A stretch of 16,972 bases of DNA from Bacteriovoracaceae bacterium UBA2394 (GTDB lineage: Bacteria; Bdellovibrionota; UBA2394). The DNA is taken from NCBI GenBank assembly GCA_002343335.1, contig DDSI01000125.1, positions 10,643-27,614 of the forward strand, in the 5' to 3' direction. Made by a program: the position numbers and the translations under genes. The stretch's first letter is position 1. Every line of letters begins with the position of its first letter. Below the pieces are notes generated by a model that searched no databases, had not been told where the DNA came from, and was given only the letters and a program-made list of their open reading frames with translations. Of the stretch, positions 6,933 to 14,843 are shown one piece after another.

Positions 6933-8360
6933 CTATTTGTATTGCAAGCCCGGATCCTTATCGAGCATATAACGTTCGAGGCCATAGCGCTTAATTTTGT
7001 ATAAAAGCGCTCGATGAGAGATTTCCAAAAGCTTCGCCGCCCAAGTTCGATTCCCGTTGGTTTTATCGAGAGCTTTTTTGATGAGTTCTTGTTCCATGAT
7101 GACCATCATCTTTTTGATAGAGAGTTCATTGGCAGCGGCTCGAATCGCGGGATTAATTTCCACATTGCGAACGACATCGGGGAGATGGCTGGCCTGTAAC
7201 TCTTTCGCATTCTCTAACACCATTGCTCGCTCAATCGTGTTTTCCAATTCGCGAACATTTCCAGGCCAATGGTAGTCTGTGAGATGTTGCATTGCTTCAG
7301 GCGTGGTTTTATCCACATTCTTACCCATCTCTTTGTTGAATCGTTTGACGAACGTGTCGACGAGAAGAGGAATATCTTCCTTTCGCTCTCGAAGAGGAGG
7401 CAAATGAATCGGCAAAACATTTAATCGATAATAAAGATCCTCGCGAAACATTCCTTTTTTGATTTCATCGGATAGATTCTTCAATGTGGCCGTGATGATT
7501 CTCACATCGATCTTAATCACGTTGCTCGCACCCACTCGACGAATTTCTTCTTCTTGAATGGCTCGCAATAGTTTGACTTGAAGTGCAGGCGGAAGATCTC
7601 CCACTTCATCGAGAAACAATGTTCCTCCGGAAGCTTCCTCAAAGAGTCCCTTCTTATCTTTATTGGCCCCCGTGAAAGACCCTTTCATGTAGCCGAAAAG
7701 TTCCGACTCCAAAAGATTTTCAGGGATGGCGCTACAATTGATCGCAATAAATGGCTTGGTAGCTCGTGGAGAATTGAAGTGAATCGCGCGCGCAATGAGC
7801 TCCTTACCCGATCCGCTTTCTCCCGTGATCAAAACGGTCGTTTTATAATCTGCAATTTTTCGAATCGTATCAAAAATTTCGAGCATCTTCGGCGATCGGG
7901 CAATGATGTTGCTAAACGAAGTCTCCTGATGAAGTACTCGCTTTAAACTTTGATTCTCGAACATGAGCGTTTCTTGCTCAGTCAATCTTTGAAGACGAAG
8001 TAAAATCTCGTCGGCTTTGAAAGGCTTGCTGACGTAATCGTAAGCGCCCTTTTTCATCGCTTCGATAGCGGTGTCCACATTTCCAAATGCAGACATCATA
8101 ATCACAGGAAGCTGACGATTAATATTCTTAGTGGATTCTAAGAAAGTAATTCCGTCCATTTCAGGCATACGAATATCGCAAAGCACGAGATCGTAGGCAT
8201 TGGCCTTAATCTTATCGAGGCCTTCTTTTCCGTCTTGGGCGGTATCGATTTGATAGCCTTCTCTTTCCAGAAGAACAGACAGCATGTGTCGCATTCCACT
8301 TTCATCATCAACGATCAAGACGCGCTTTTTATCATTTGCGAATGAAGAGACGAGTGACAT
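6933..8360 (-). CDS. Sigma-54-dependent response regulator (NtrC/PilR type)
   Basis: This DNA-binding activator remodels sigma-54 RNA polymerase when phosphorylated. The 475 residues hold a receiver (12-128; acidic pair D18/D19, phosphoacceptor D62, S90, K112). The AAA+ domain (about 148-380) has Walker A GESGSGKE (180-187) and Walker B LFLDEVGDLP (D251/E252). REDLYYRLNVLPI supplies sensor and arginine-finger residues. A Fis-type helix-turn-helix closes the protein (about 430-465, NRTWAAKLLEISHRALLYKI). The sigma-54 contact loop reads GSFTGA (227-232) instead of the usual GAFTGA. AGGAGGG stands 5 bases before the ATG, a strong site. It lies between pilus genes and a kinase, so a PilR-like role in pilin control is likely but unproven. 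The 174 bases upstream of it have no firm promoter. Confidence 0.95.
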   Translation of the reverse strand: MSLVSSFANDKKRVLIVDDESGMRHMLSVLLEREGYQIDTAQDGKEGLDKIKANAYDLVLCDIRMPEMDGITFLESTKNINRQLPVIMMSAFGNVDTAIEAMKKGAYDYVSKPFKADEILLRLQRLTEQETLMFENQSLKRVLHQETSFSNIIARSPKMLEIFDTIRKIADYKTTVLITGESGSGKELIARAIHFNSPRATKPFIAINCSAIPENLLESELFGYMKGSFTGANKDKKGLFEEASGGTLFLDEVGDLPPALQVKLLRAIQEEEIRRVGASNVIKIDVRIITATLKNLSDEIKKGMFREDLYYRLNVLPIHLPPLRERKEDIPLLVDTFVKRFNKEMGKNVDKTTPEAMQHLTDYHWPGNVRELENTIERAMVLENAKELQASHLPDVVRNVEINPAIRAAANELSIKKMMVIMEQELIKKALDKTNGNRTWAAKLLEISHRALLYKIKRYGLERYMLDKDPGLQYK

Positions 8361-8534
8361 GGATTCCCTCCTACTTGTGCTGCTGCACGACGGTCGGTTA
8401 GTTATGAAAAATTTTCAATCCCCACGGAAAACACTTCAAAGTCGATGTGTGCCTAGCAATAAGTTTATATTAACGCTTTGCGCTGCGGAATGGGGGTCGA
8501 GAAAGGATAAGGATTTCAGGGATCTATCGTCTGC

Positions 8535-8957
8535 CTAGGCACTCGCTACTTTTTTCTCGGATACCTTTGCGAAGGTCTCCACCAACTTATGCTTAAGCTG
8601 AAGAACCGTTCCAGGGCGGATCAAAACACTATGAGCACCTAGTTGCAGGGCTTCATCATGAAGGGATTTCTCCGATACAGATGCCACAAAAACAATCGCG
8701 AGAGAGGAAAACTTTGAATCCTGTTTCAGTTTGCGGATGAGATCCACGCCATGCATCTTCTTCATGGTGGAATCAACGAGCAAGATGTCGAAATGAATTC
8801 CCTGACCAGCACCATGATCCAAAACAGTCCACGCCTTCTCTCCGTCGTCTACTTCCACAAAGGCGGAAAATCCAAGTTCTCGAAGTTGCTTTACCAAGAT
8901 TTCTCGAAGCATTTGTGTATCGTCGACGACAAGTACGCGGGCGCTGGAATCAAACAT
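8535..8957 (-). CDS. Stand-alone, atypical CheY-like receiver
   Basis: This is a single-domain response regulator of 140 residues with no output domain. The acidic pair D12/D13 and the phosphoacceptor D62 (FDILLVDSTM) are kept. However, the usual proline and acidic turn after the Asp is replaced by KKMHG. The switch Thr/Ser position appears to be Ala92 (VFVAS), and the conserved Lys is Arg114 (LIRPG). These changes suggest altered phosphorylation kinetics or a phosphorylation-independent binding role. It starts 48 bases after the histidine kinase, in the same direction, so the two are likely co-transcribed. It may be the direct partner of that kinase, a phosphate sink, or a protein-interaction module. 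Confidence 0.88.
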   Translation of the reverse strand: MFDSSARVLVVDDTQMLREILVKQLRELGFSAFVEVDDGEKAWTVLDHGAGQGIHFDILLVDSTMKKMHGVDLIRKLKQDSKFSSLAIVFVASVSEKSLHDEALQLGAHSVLIRPGTVLQLKHKLVETFAKVSEKKVASA

Positions 8958-9005
8958 TTTTCCAGTATGCCGAAATCCATGCCTTGGGAGAGAGCGTCGA
9001 TTCTC

Positions 9006-10670
9006 TTAAGATTCGATCACATCCATAAAACTATTTTTCGCTTTTGGAAGAAAGATGGAAAACGACGCGCCATAATGTAAAGCGCTTCTTACAACGATTG
9101 CTCCTCGAAAACTTTCTATAATACTTTTCGTCACGTAGAGACCAAGCCCCGTTCCCTTTCCAGGCGCTTTTGTGGAAAAGAAAGGTTCAAAGAGCTTCTT
9201 CTGATCTGCGTCGGAGATTCCTACTCCATTATCTTCGACGCTCAATACCCAATAGGTCTCGGGTCTCAACGACCGCACGATGGACGTATCGAGATCCTGC
9301 CCTTCCCCTGCCACGTTGCCTCTGTAAAAGGGAAGTTTTCGAGAAACGCATCGAATTCGGATGCGGCCCGGATCTTTGGGATTAACGCGCCCCTCGATTG
9401 CATGACGCGCATTAATCAGAAGATTGAGTAGCACTTGGACAAGCTGATCCTGTTCGGCGAAGACCTCCGCATTTTCATCCTCAAATTCAAATCCCACATC
9501 GATTCCCGCTGGAATTTGCGCGGACTGGACGCTGCGAACGGCCACAGCCTTTAAGTTGACCGTTTTCATCCTTTCTTTGGCGGGACGAGCTTGCTGCAGC
9601 AATGCCCTGATAATTTTGCTAATTCGATTCGTTTCAGATTCGATGCGGTCACATAAATCCAAATCCTCAGCCAATGCAGCGGGACTTTTCTTCATCGAAC
9701 GTCTCAATATGTCGATGTAGCCTGAGATCGCGCCTAAAGGATTTCCCATCTCATGCGCTACGCCCGCGGCCAATCTCCCTATGGAAGCTAACTTCTCAAT
9801 TTGAAGTTGTTCATTCTGTTGCGCTTCAATCTCTTCATTGGCTTTCCGTAGAGAGTCGATGGTGTGGCCCAGCTTTCCTTCCTTTTCTTGAATCTGTTGT
9901 GCCATCTGATTGAGGGCAACGGCAACTTCGCCAAGCTCGTCATTGCGCTCCACGGAAATCCGAGCGCGCCAATTTTCCTTCAAAAATTCTCGGGCTCCCA
10001 CACTCAGATTGTGAATGGGAACTAAAATGTTTTTTCGAAAGAGTAGATAATATCCAAGCGCCACTAACACCGCCTCGATGAGGAGCGTGAGAAGAAACAC
10101 GCGATACTTAAAATCCGTTAAGGATTCTTGAAACGGTTGAATGGACCAATGATATCGAAGTGCCAATTCTCCGGAGGAAACGGCGCGCGTGAGAATGAAC
10201 TCCGTCACGGTGGGAATCACGAATAGCAACTGTTGCTCAGCCATTTCCAGTTGGTCCAACTGAGGAGCGGGTCGCACCAGTTCCAAGCGAACTTCCGACC
10301 AATGTTTTCCCATCTCTCGCGTTTCTAGGAATTGTTTAAAGGCGGATTCAAATTGCGTGGGATTGAGCGCATTCAATGACTTAGAATCTTTTGCAGTCTC
10401 TTTCAGCTCGGAACTCTGCAAAAAACTCTCATGCAAACTTGTTAAATAGCTTTGCGCGAGGTCGCCCATATCCCGGGGCACTTCATAGCGAAGAACCAAG
10501 ATGAGCAATCCCACACTTAAAATCAGGGCACACAATGTCAAAAGACTGAGATCAAAAACCAAATCAAATCGAAGCGACTGAGTGGGGCGTTTCGGCGCAG
10601 CCGTAGAACTTGGTCGTGAGGGTAGAGGACCTTCGTCGTTGGATCCTAAAATTTCCAATTCTTCAGCCAT
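9006..10670 (-). CDS. Membrane sensor histidine kinase with HAMP domain
   Basis: This two-component sensor probably phosphorylates the downstream receiver and/or the sigma-54 activator. The 554 residues begin with a Pro/Ser-rich cytoplasmic tail. Two transmembrane helices (about 38-61 and 190-211) flank a periplasmic region of about 125 residues. A HAMP segment (about 212-265) and coiled coil follow. The HisKA region has H306 in GVAHEMGNPLGAISGYIDIL. The HATPase domain carries an N box (LLNLLINARHAIE, 414-426), G1 DNGVGIS, F box FEPFF and G2 GKGTGLGL (504-511). An unusual insert lies around 445-472. Classical PilS has about six transmembrane segments, so this is closer to the ZraS/AtoS/NtrB style and I do not call it pilS. 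It starts 6 bases after pilD. Confidence 0.94.
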   Translation of the reverse strand: MAEELEILGSNDEGPLPSRPSSTAAPKRPTQSLRFDLVFDLSLLTLCALILSVGLLILVLRYEVPRDMGDLAQSYLTSLHESFLQSSELKETAKDSKSLNALNPTQFESAFKQFLETREMGKHWSEVRLELVRPAPQLDQLEMAEQQLLFVIPTVTEFILTRAVSSGELALRYHWSIQPFQESLTDFKYRVFLLTLLIEAVLVALGYYLLFRKNILVPIHNLSVGAREFLKENWRARISVERNDELGEVAVALNQMAQQIQEKEGKLGHTIDSLRKANEEIEAQQNEQLQIEKLASIGRLAAGVAHEMGNPLGAISGYIDILRRSMKKSPAALAEDLDLCDRIESETNRISKIIRALLQQARPAKERMKTVNLKAVAVRSVQSAQIPAGIDVGFEFEDENAEVFAEQDQLVQVLLNLLINARHAIEGRVNPKDPGRIRIRCVSRKLPFYRGNVAGEGQDLDTSIVRSLRPETYWVLSVEDNGVGISDADQKKLFEPFFSTKAPGKGTGLGLYVTKSIIESFRGAIVVRSALHYGASFSIFLPKAKNSFMDVIES

Positions 10671-10676
10671 TCAGAA

Positions 10677-11459
10677 CTACGCCCCTCCCCAAAATTCCCA
10701 CCATAAAAAATCCAACTGCAGCATGACGGCGAGCGCCCCGGTTACTAGAAAGGGTCCGAAGGGAATGGGAAACCTTCGAGTCTTTCCCAGGACGAATATG
10801 CTCAGAAGTCCTACGAGAGAACCTAAGAGAGATCCCACCAACACACTTCCTATCAAGCCGGGCCAACCGAGAAGCGCGCCGATCATGGCCAGAAGTTTTA
10901 CATCACCGCCACCGAGGCCTTCCTCGCCCATGACTCCGTAAAAGAGACGACTCATCATCCAAAATGCTCCGTATCCCACTAGCGATGCTAAAAATGCCTC
11001 CATGAAACTGACGGAATGTCCATCCGGTGCAATCAGCGCAATTAGAAGAGCCACGATCCAGCCCCCTAAACTCAGCACATCGGGAATTATCCGAAACTCT
11101 GCATCAATAAATGAAACAGCGACAAATGCAGCCCCGAACAATGCCATAATCACTAATTCGGAAGTCCAGCCCCACACAGCCCAGAAGGACAAAAACAAAA
11201 TCGCCGTCAGAATTTCCACAACCATGTACCGAGCCGAAAATGCAAATCCGCAACGCACACATTGCCCCGCTGAAATGATAAAACTCACCACTGGGATATT
11301 CATCCAAACCGGAATGGATGATCGACAAAATCCACAACGAGAAGAAGGTTCAAAAAGAGATCGGCCACGAGGCAGACGCACAATGACAACATTGAGAAAG
11401 CTGCCCACGCAAAGGCCTACCAAGAGCACCGCAAAAATTTGAACTTCGATAGGCATCAT
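10677..11459 (-). CDS. pilD: PilD, prepilin peptidase / N-methyltransferase
   Basis: PilD is the inner-membrane aspartyl protease that cleaves the short prepilin leader after Gly and methylates the new N-terminal Phe. The 260-residue polytopic protein has the N-terminal GSFLNVVIVRLPRG motif and the four methylase-domain cysteines (C42, C45, C67, C70). The catalytic aspartates are D119 (FIDAEFRIIPD) and D186 (GLGGGDVKLLA). The FPIPFGPFL signature is near the C-terminus. The ATG at 11459 overlaps the ABC permease stop; a second ATG at 11456 is an equal alternative. The prepilin genes in this window are natural substrates. The coupling to the ABC permease links the exporter to pilus biogenesis. 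Confidence 0.96.
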   Translation of the reverse strand: MMPIEVQIFAVLLVGLCVGSFLNVVIVRLPRGRSLFEPSSRCGFCRSSIPVWMNIPVVSFIISAGQCVRCGFAFSARYMVVEILTAILFLSFWAVWGWTSELVIMALFGAAFVAVSFIDAEFRIIPDVLSLGGWIVALLIALIAPDGHSVSFMEAFLASLVGYGAFWMMSRLFYGVMGEEGLGGGDVKLLAMIGALLGWPGLIGSVLVGSLLGSLVGLLSIFVLGKTRRFPIPFGPFLVTGALAVMLQLDFLWWEFWGGA

Positions 11460-12229
11460 TTGAAATCTCGCCTTCTAAAAACGACGAGTGAACCGGCAAT
11501 TAAAAGCGCAGTGAGGACGCATCCATAAAATAAGGGATACCAAAAGTCCTCCATATAGATGGGCAGCTTGTGAACGGCATGCACGCGAAGATCAAAGGGC
11601 TCTAGATCGATGACTTTCTGAACGAGGTTTGCAAAAAATTTAAAGACATCGTTCTTACTGCGCTCGCCAAAATCCCGAAGGATATGTGACACTCGACCCA
11701 CCAGAAAAAATCCGAGGGTAAAAAAACCACTCATAAATGGGGTAGAAAAACTAGAGAACAAAACAGCGACAGCCGCGATCACGAGCAGTTCAACATAGAT
11801 AAGCGCGATGGCAGGTAGGAGTGCGAAATCGATTTTGGCTTCAATGAAGGAAGTGACGAGGTAAAGGTAGAGGGTCATCATCACCACGGCGACCCCTAGA
11901 ATCCAAGCCATGCCTAAATATTTACCGATAAGAACGTCTTCTCGACGAATGGGTTTTGAAACTATCGAGTAGATCGTCCGTTTTTCCAACTCTTGATAAA
12001 GCGAAGTCACTCCTAAATAGATCGCCACAAAAACTCCCAAGAGAGAAATTGCAGCCAAGCCCACATCCTTCACGACCTTTTCATTTTGGTACATGCTCAC
12101 CTCGCCCATAAAAAGCGAAAAGAGAATGAGCGCGGCCGCGAATCCAGCCGCAATGTGCAAAACTTTATTATGCCGAGCTTCTCGGAAAGCATTTCGAGCA
12201 AATGCGATATAAAATTTAAATCGATTCAT
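11456..12229 (-). CDS. ABC-2 type transporter permease
   Basis: This is the membrane subunit of an ABC exporter. The 257-residue protein has about six hydrophobic segments (near 25-42, 58-78, 105-127, 136-160, 166-184 and 233-251). It also has the ABC-2 hallmark LEKRTIYSIVSKPIRREDVLIGKYLG between the second and third helices. Its ATG overlaps the ATPase stop by ATGA, so the two subunits are translationally coupled. Its own stop overlaps pilD. From memory, the M. xanthus pil cluster has PilH (ATPase) and PilI (permease) directly before pilD, and the arrangement here matches. The transported substrate is unknown. Confidence 0.91.
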   Translation of the reverse strand: MNRFKFYIAFARNAFREARHNKVLHIAAGFAAALILFSLFMGEVSMYQNEKVVKDVGLAAISLLGVFVAIYLGVTSLYQELEKRTIYSIVSKPIRREDVLIGKYLGMAWILGVAVVMMTLYLYLVTSFIEAKIDFALLPAIALIYVELLVIAAVAVLFSSFSTPFMSGFFTLGFFLVGRVSHILRDFGERSKNDVFKFFANLVQKVIDLEPFDLRVHAVHKLPIYMEDFWYPLFYGCVLTALLIAGSLVVFRRRDFK

Positions 12230-13188
12230 ACTCGACTCTCCATGTGGCCCACTTGCTTAACAAAAACATCCTCGAGAGTTTCCTTTTTTGGGCTGATCGT
12301 TTGTATCGCGCCACCGAGCTCAATTCCTTTTTGTACTATTTCATTCATTCGTCGTTCGAAGTCTTTTCCAGATTCCTTGGCATGCGGAAAAACCTTTAAG
12401 TAAATGGATTCGGCAGAAACCGAAAGCTTCGTGTCCAACGTTCGCAAGTAGTCGAGTAATTTAGGCGAGTGCCCGCCCCATACCAAATCAACGTAGCGAA
12501 TATCAGCCGCAATCAGTTCATCCACCTTGCCGCAAGAAAGGAGATGCCCTTTATTGAGAATCGCAACGCGGTCGCAAACCATTTCAACGTCGCTCAGAAT
12601 GTGCGTAGAAAAAAATACGGTTTTGCCCTGCTCACGAAGTTGTAACATTAAATCGCGAACCTCTTTCCGGCCTACGGGATCAAGACCCGTCATCGGTTCA
12701 TCGAGAATAACCAGTTTGGGATCGTGCAAAATTGCTTGGGCGAGCCCTATTCTCTGAAGCATTCCTTTTGAAAAATTACGCAGACGCATGTGCTCGGTAC
12801 CCCTCATACCCACCTGTTCCAATATTTTTGGAATTCGCGAATGAATCTGATCCCGGCTCATGCCTTGCAGGCTCCCGTGAAACTCCAGGAATTGTGTGGA
12901 AGTTAAATAGTCATAGAAGTATGGATTTTCCGGTAGAAACCCAATGTGTCGCTTCGCGTCTGAATCACCGACGTCCTTCCCAAAGAGCTTCGCTCTCCCC
13001 TCCGTAGGAAAAATGATTTCGAGCAAAATTTTAATGGTTGTCGATTTCCCCGAGCCATTTGGACCCAAAAATCCGAAGATTTCCGCCTCTCGCACCACAA
13101 AAGTCACATTGTGCAAGACTCGTCTCAGCGGTGTCCAAAAGTGTTGTCGGTAATCCTTACTCAACCCCTCGACGTCAATGACATTCAC
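12226..13188 (-). CDS. ABC transporter ATP-binding protein
   Basis: This ATPase subunit drives the adjacent ABC-2 permease. The 320 residues have Walker A GPNGSGKST (42-50), a Q-loop region (IGFLPENPYFYDYLT), and the signature NFSKGMLQR (FSKGM in place of LSGGQ, a common variant in ABC-2 exporters). Walker B is LVILDEPMTGLDP and the switch histidine is in FFSTHILSD. A C-terminal extension of about 90 residues ends in ETLEDVFVKQVGH, typical of drug or polysaccharide-type exporters. The best start is a GTG at 13188 (no in-frame ATG nearby), with only a weak GGGA ahead. It heads the leftward gene series and diverges from the gene at 13269. It is a probable PilH-like component, judged by context and not by close sequence comparison. 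Confidence 0.93.
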   Translation of the reverse strand: MNVIDVEGLSKDYRQHFWTPLRRVLHNVTFVVREAEIFGFLGPNGSGKSTTIKILLEIIFPTEGRAKLFGKDVGDSDAKRHIGFLPENPYFYDYLTSTQFLEFHGSLQGMSRDQIHSRIPKILEQVGMRGTEHMRLRNFSKGMLQRIGLAQAILHDPKLVILDEPMTGLDPVGRKEVRDLMLQLREQGKTVFFSTHILSDVEMVCDRVAILNKGHLLSCGKVDELIAADIRYVDLVWGGHSPKLLDYLRTLDTKLSVSAESIYLKVFPHAKESGKDFERRMNEIVQKGIELGGAIQTISPKKETLEDVFVKQVGHMESRV

Positions 13189-13268
13189 CGTCCCAGGTTA
13201 TCTAAATCTCGAAGCCTCACTCAAGAGAGATAGTGGTGTTTAGCCCTTAAATTGGAGAGAATCGAGAA
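13189..13268. promoter_or_regulatory. Divergent intergenic region
   Basis: These 80 bases separate the leftward ABC/pil series from the rightward membrane-protein gene, so promoters for both should lie here or extend into the coding ends. The best leftward -35 candidate is TTGAGT, but no convincing -10 follows at 17 bases. On the plus strand, GGAGAG lies 9 bases before the ATG at 13269. No clear operator palindrome was seen. Confidence 0.35.
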
Positions 13269-14702
13269 ATGAAGGTCACACTGAATCTCAATTTTCTTTG
13301 GAATCCTATTCTTTGGATTTGTGCGCTTGTAGCGGCCTTCTTGATCCGGTCGGATTTTGTCTGGATTTTTTCCAGTCACACCTTTGTAGCTCCTGTCCAA
13401 GCCAATAGCTTCGATTCCATCGTTAACCTCCTTGGGCACTATCGAATTGTCCTTCATCCATTTTTCATTCACCCACTGCTCTTGTGGGTCACAATTCTCC
13501 CTCTCGTCGCCTTGGCCACAATCACTTACCTCACTTATCTCATCACGCCATCGGAATCCCGCGCTCTTCGGATGCTAATAGCCGCAGCGGTCAGTTTAAT
13601 TCTGTTGAAATCAACTGCACCCGGAACAAATGCGACATCCATGTTAAAAATTGCGTCGCAGCTCTTTATCCTCCTTCCACTTCTTCGCCCCCTTCCTCCG
13701 ATTGCTCTTTGGGGCGTGGCCACCGGTTCGATGTTCGTGGCCGCTGCAAATCCAGAGTTTCGATTTCTGATTTTTTGGATCTCATTCAGCCTTTTACTTT
13801 CCGGGACTTTTACATTTCTTCTGGCCGATCGCGCGATGGCATCTTTTCGCGTTCGTCATGAATTCGTTCGCGGACTTCTGCCCACCGTAGCGCTCGGGAT
13901 CACCGCTCTATGGTCGCTCCTCACCTCGCTTTGGCTGGGTCTCCCGCAGAATACTTTCGAACTTTCCTCTCTTTGGTGGCTAAGCTGGATCGCTGCTGGC
14001 CTTGGATTTTATATTACCTGGCGCCATCCGTGGGACTTAAAACGTTGGCTTGCTCTCGTGAGTTTCTGCCAAGGAATTATCTTCAGTCCTAGCATGGAAT
14101 TCGCAGCACTGATTGTCATTGCATGGATGGTGGCCGAGATTTTGCTCGATCCCGCCAATTTGAATCTTCCTTTCATGGGATTCACTCAAAAAATTTCCTG
14201 GAAATGGATTTTTCCCTCCATTCTTCTCGCCGAGTTTGTGACGGGACTGGCGTTGATGCAATCGACGCCCCCCAAACGGGATTTCGATATCGGATGGGTT
14301 GCAATCTCGAAGACTGTCCCCTCTGAGGATAAGCCGCTCGTTCTGCTCGGCCACGGCTTACCCTATCTGTCCTATTTATATAGAGGGGAGCTCATTTCCA
14401 CCGATGAGATAGCGCTCAAAACTGACGAAAATGCCTTTGACGCCTATTTAAAAGAACTTGGGGCGAGCGAAGTGATTGTCGAAGAAGCGTATCTGACGCA
14501 ACTTTGGAAGGATTGGATTCGAGCAGGAAATGACCCGGACATTGCGAATGAATCCGTTCTCTCTAGGTTGATCAATTACGGGGGTCAGTCGGTAGAAACA
14601 AAGACCCTCAAGCTTCCAAAAATTCAGCATTTTCAGAAGGTAGAACTGCCCGAAATCCCAGGATTTGCGGTTATTCGGCCGATTTCTTCCAAAACGAACT
14701 AA
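13269..14702 (+). CDS. Polytopic membrane protein with C-terminal soluble domain, unknown
   Basis: I do not recognise this 477-residue protein. It has roughly nine or ten hydrophobic segments between residues 10 and 330 and then a hydrophilic C-terminal domain (about 340-477). That domain contains PLVLLGHGLPYLSYLYRGE and a segment of the form DAYLKELGASEVIVEEAYL. The layout of many helices, an acidic residue (D29) in the first loop and a C-terminal alpha/beta domain resembles GT-C type glycosyltransferases such as ArnT/PMT relatives. No family-specific catalytic motif is clear, so this remains a guess. A good ribosome binding site (GGAGAG, 9-base spacing) supports the start. It diverges from the ABC ATPase gene, and the next gene follows in the same direction after about 140 bases. 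Confidence 0.85.
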   Translation: MKVTLNLNFLWNPILWICALVAAFLIRSDFVWIFSSHTFVAPVQANSFDSIVNLLGHYRIVLHPFFIHPLLLWVTILPLVALATITYLTYLITPSESRALRMLIAAAVSLILLKSTAPGTNATSMLKIASQLFILLPLLRPLPPIALWGVATGSMFVAAANPEFRFLIFWISFSLLLSGTFTFLLADRAMASFRVRHEFVRGLLPTVALGITALWSLLTSLWLGLPQNTFELSSLWWLSWIAAGLGFYITWRHPWDLKRWLALVSFCQGIIFSPSMEFAALIVIAWMVAEILLDPANLNLPFMGFTQKISWKWIFPSILLAEFVTGLALMQSTPPKRDFDIGWVAISKTVPSEDKPLVLLGHGLPYLSYLYRGELISTDEIALKTDENAFDAYLKELGASEVIVEEAYLTQLWKDWIRAGNDPDIANESVLSRLINYGGQSVETKTLKLPKIQHFQKVELPEIPGFAVIRPISSKTN

Positions 14703-14830
14703 GCTCACGCGCCGCTGGAAACGTCCTTCAAATTCCGCTAGCTCTAACGGGTTCTCGAGCTCGGCTCGTTGATGGGGGTAATTAGGGGAAGCGGCGACCA
14801 CTCAAAAGTAACAACTCACGAATCTATCGT

Positions 14831-14836
14831 AGGAGG
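14831..14836 (+). promoter_or_regulatory. Strong ribosome binding site selecting a TTG start
   Basis: AGGAGG stands 7 bases ahead of the TTG at 14844-14846. The upstream in-frame ATGs (14769 and 14772) lack a comparable site. They would put 25 charged and polar residues in front of an otherwise standard signal peptide. This decides the start of the next gene. Confidence 0.75.
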
Positions 14837-14843
14837 ATCTACT

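Noticed and set aside
14703..14830. Possible terminator (CGAGC-TCG-GCTCG) after the membrane-protein gene
   Set aside because: The stem is only 5 bp and a G-rich run, not a T tract, follows. I see no other structure of note in this gap.
14769..14843. ATG starts upstream of the TTG for the 572-residue protein
   Set aside because: There is no ribosome binding site, and the residues added would displace the signal peptide. AGGAGG is correctly spaced for the TTG.
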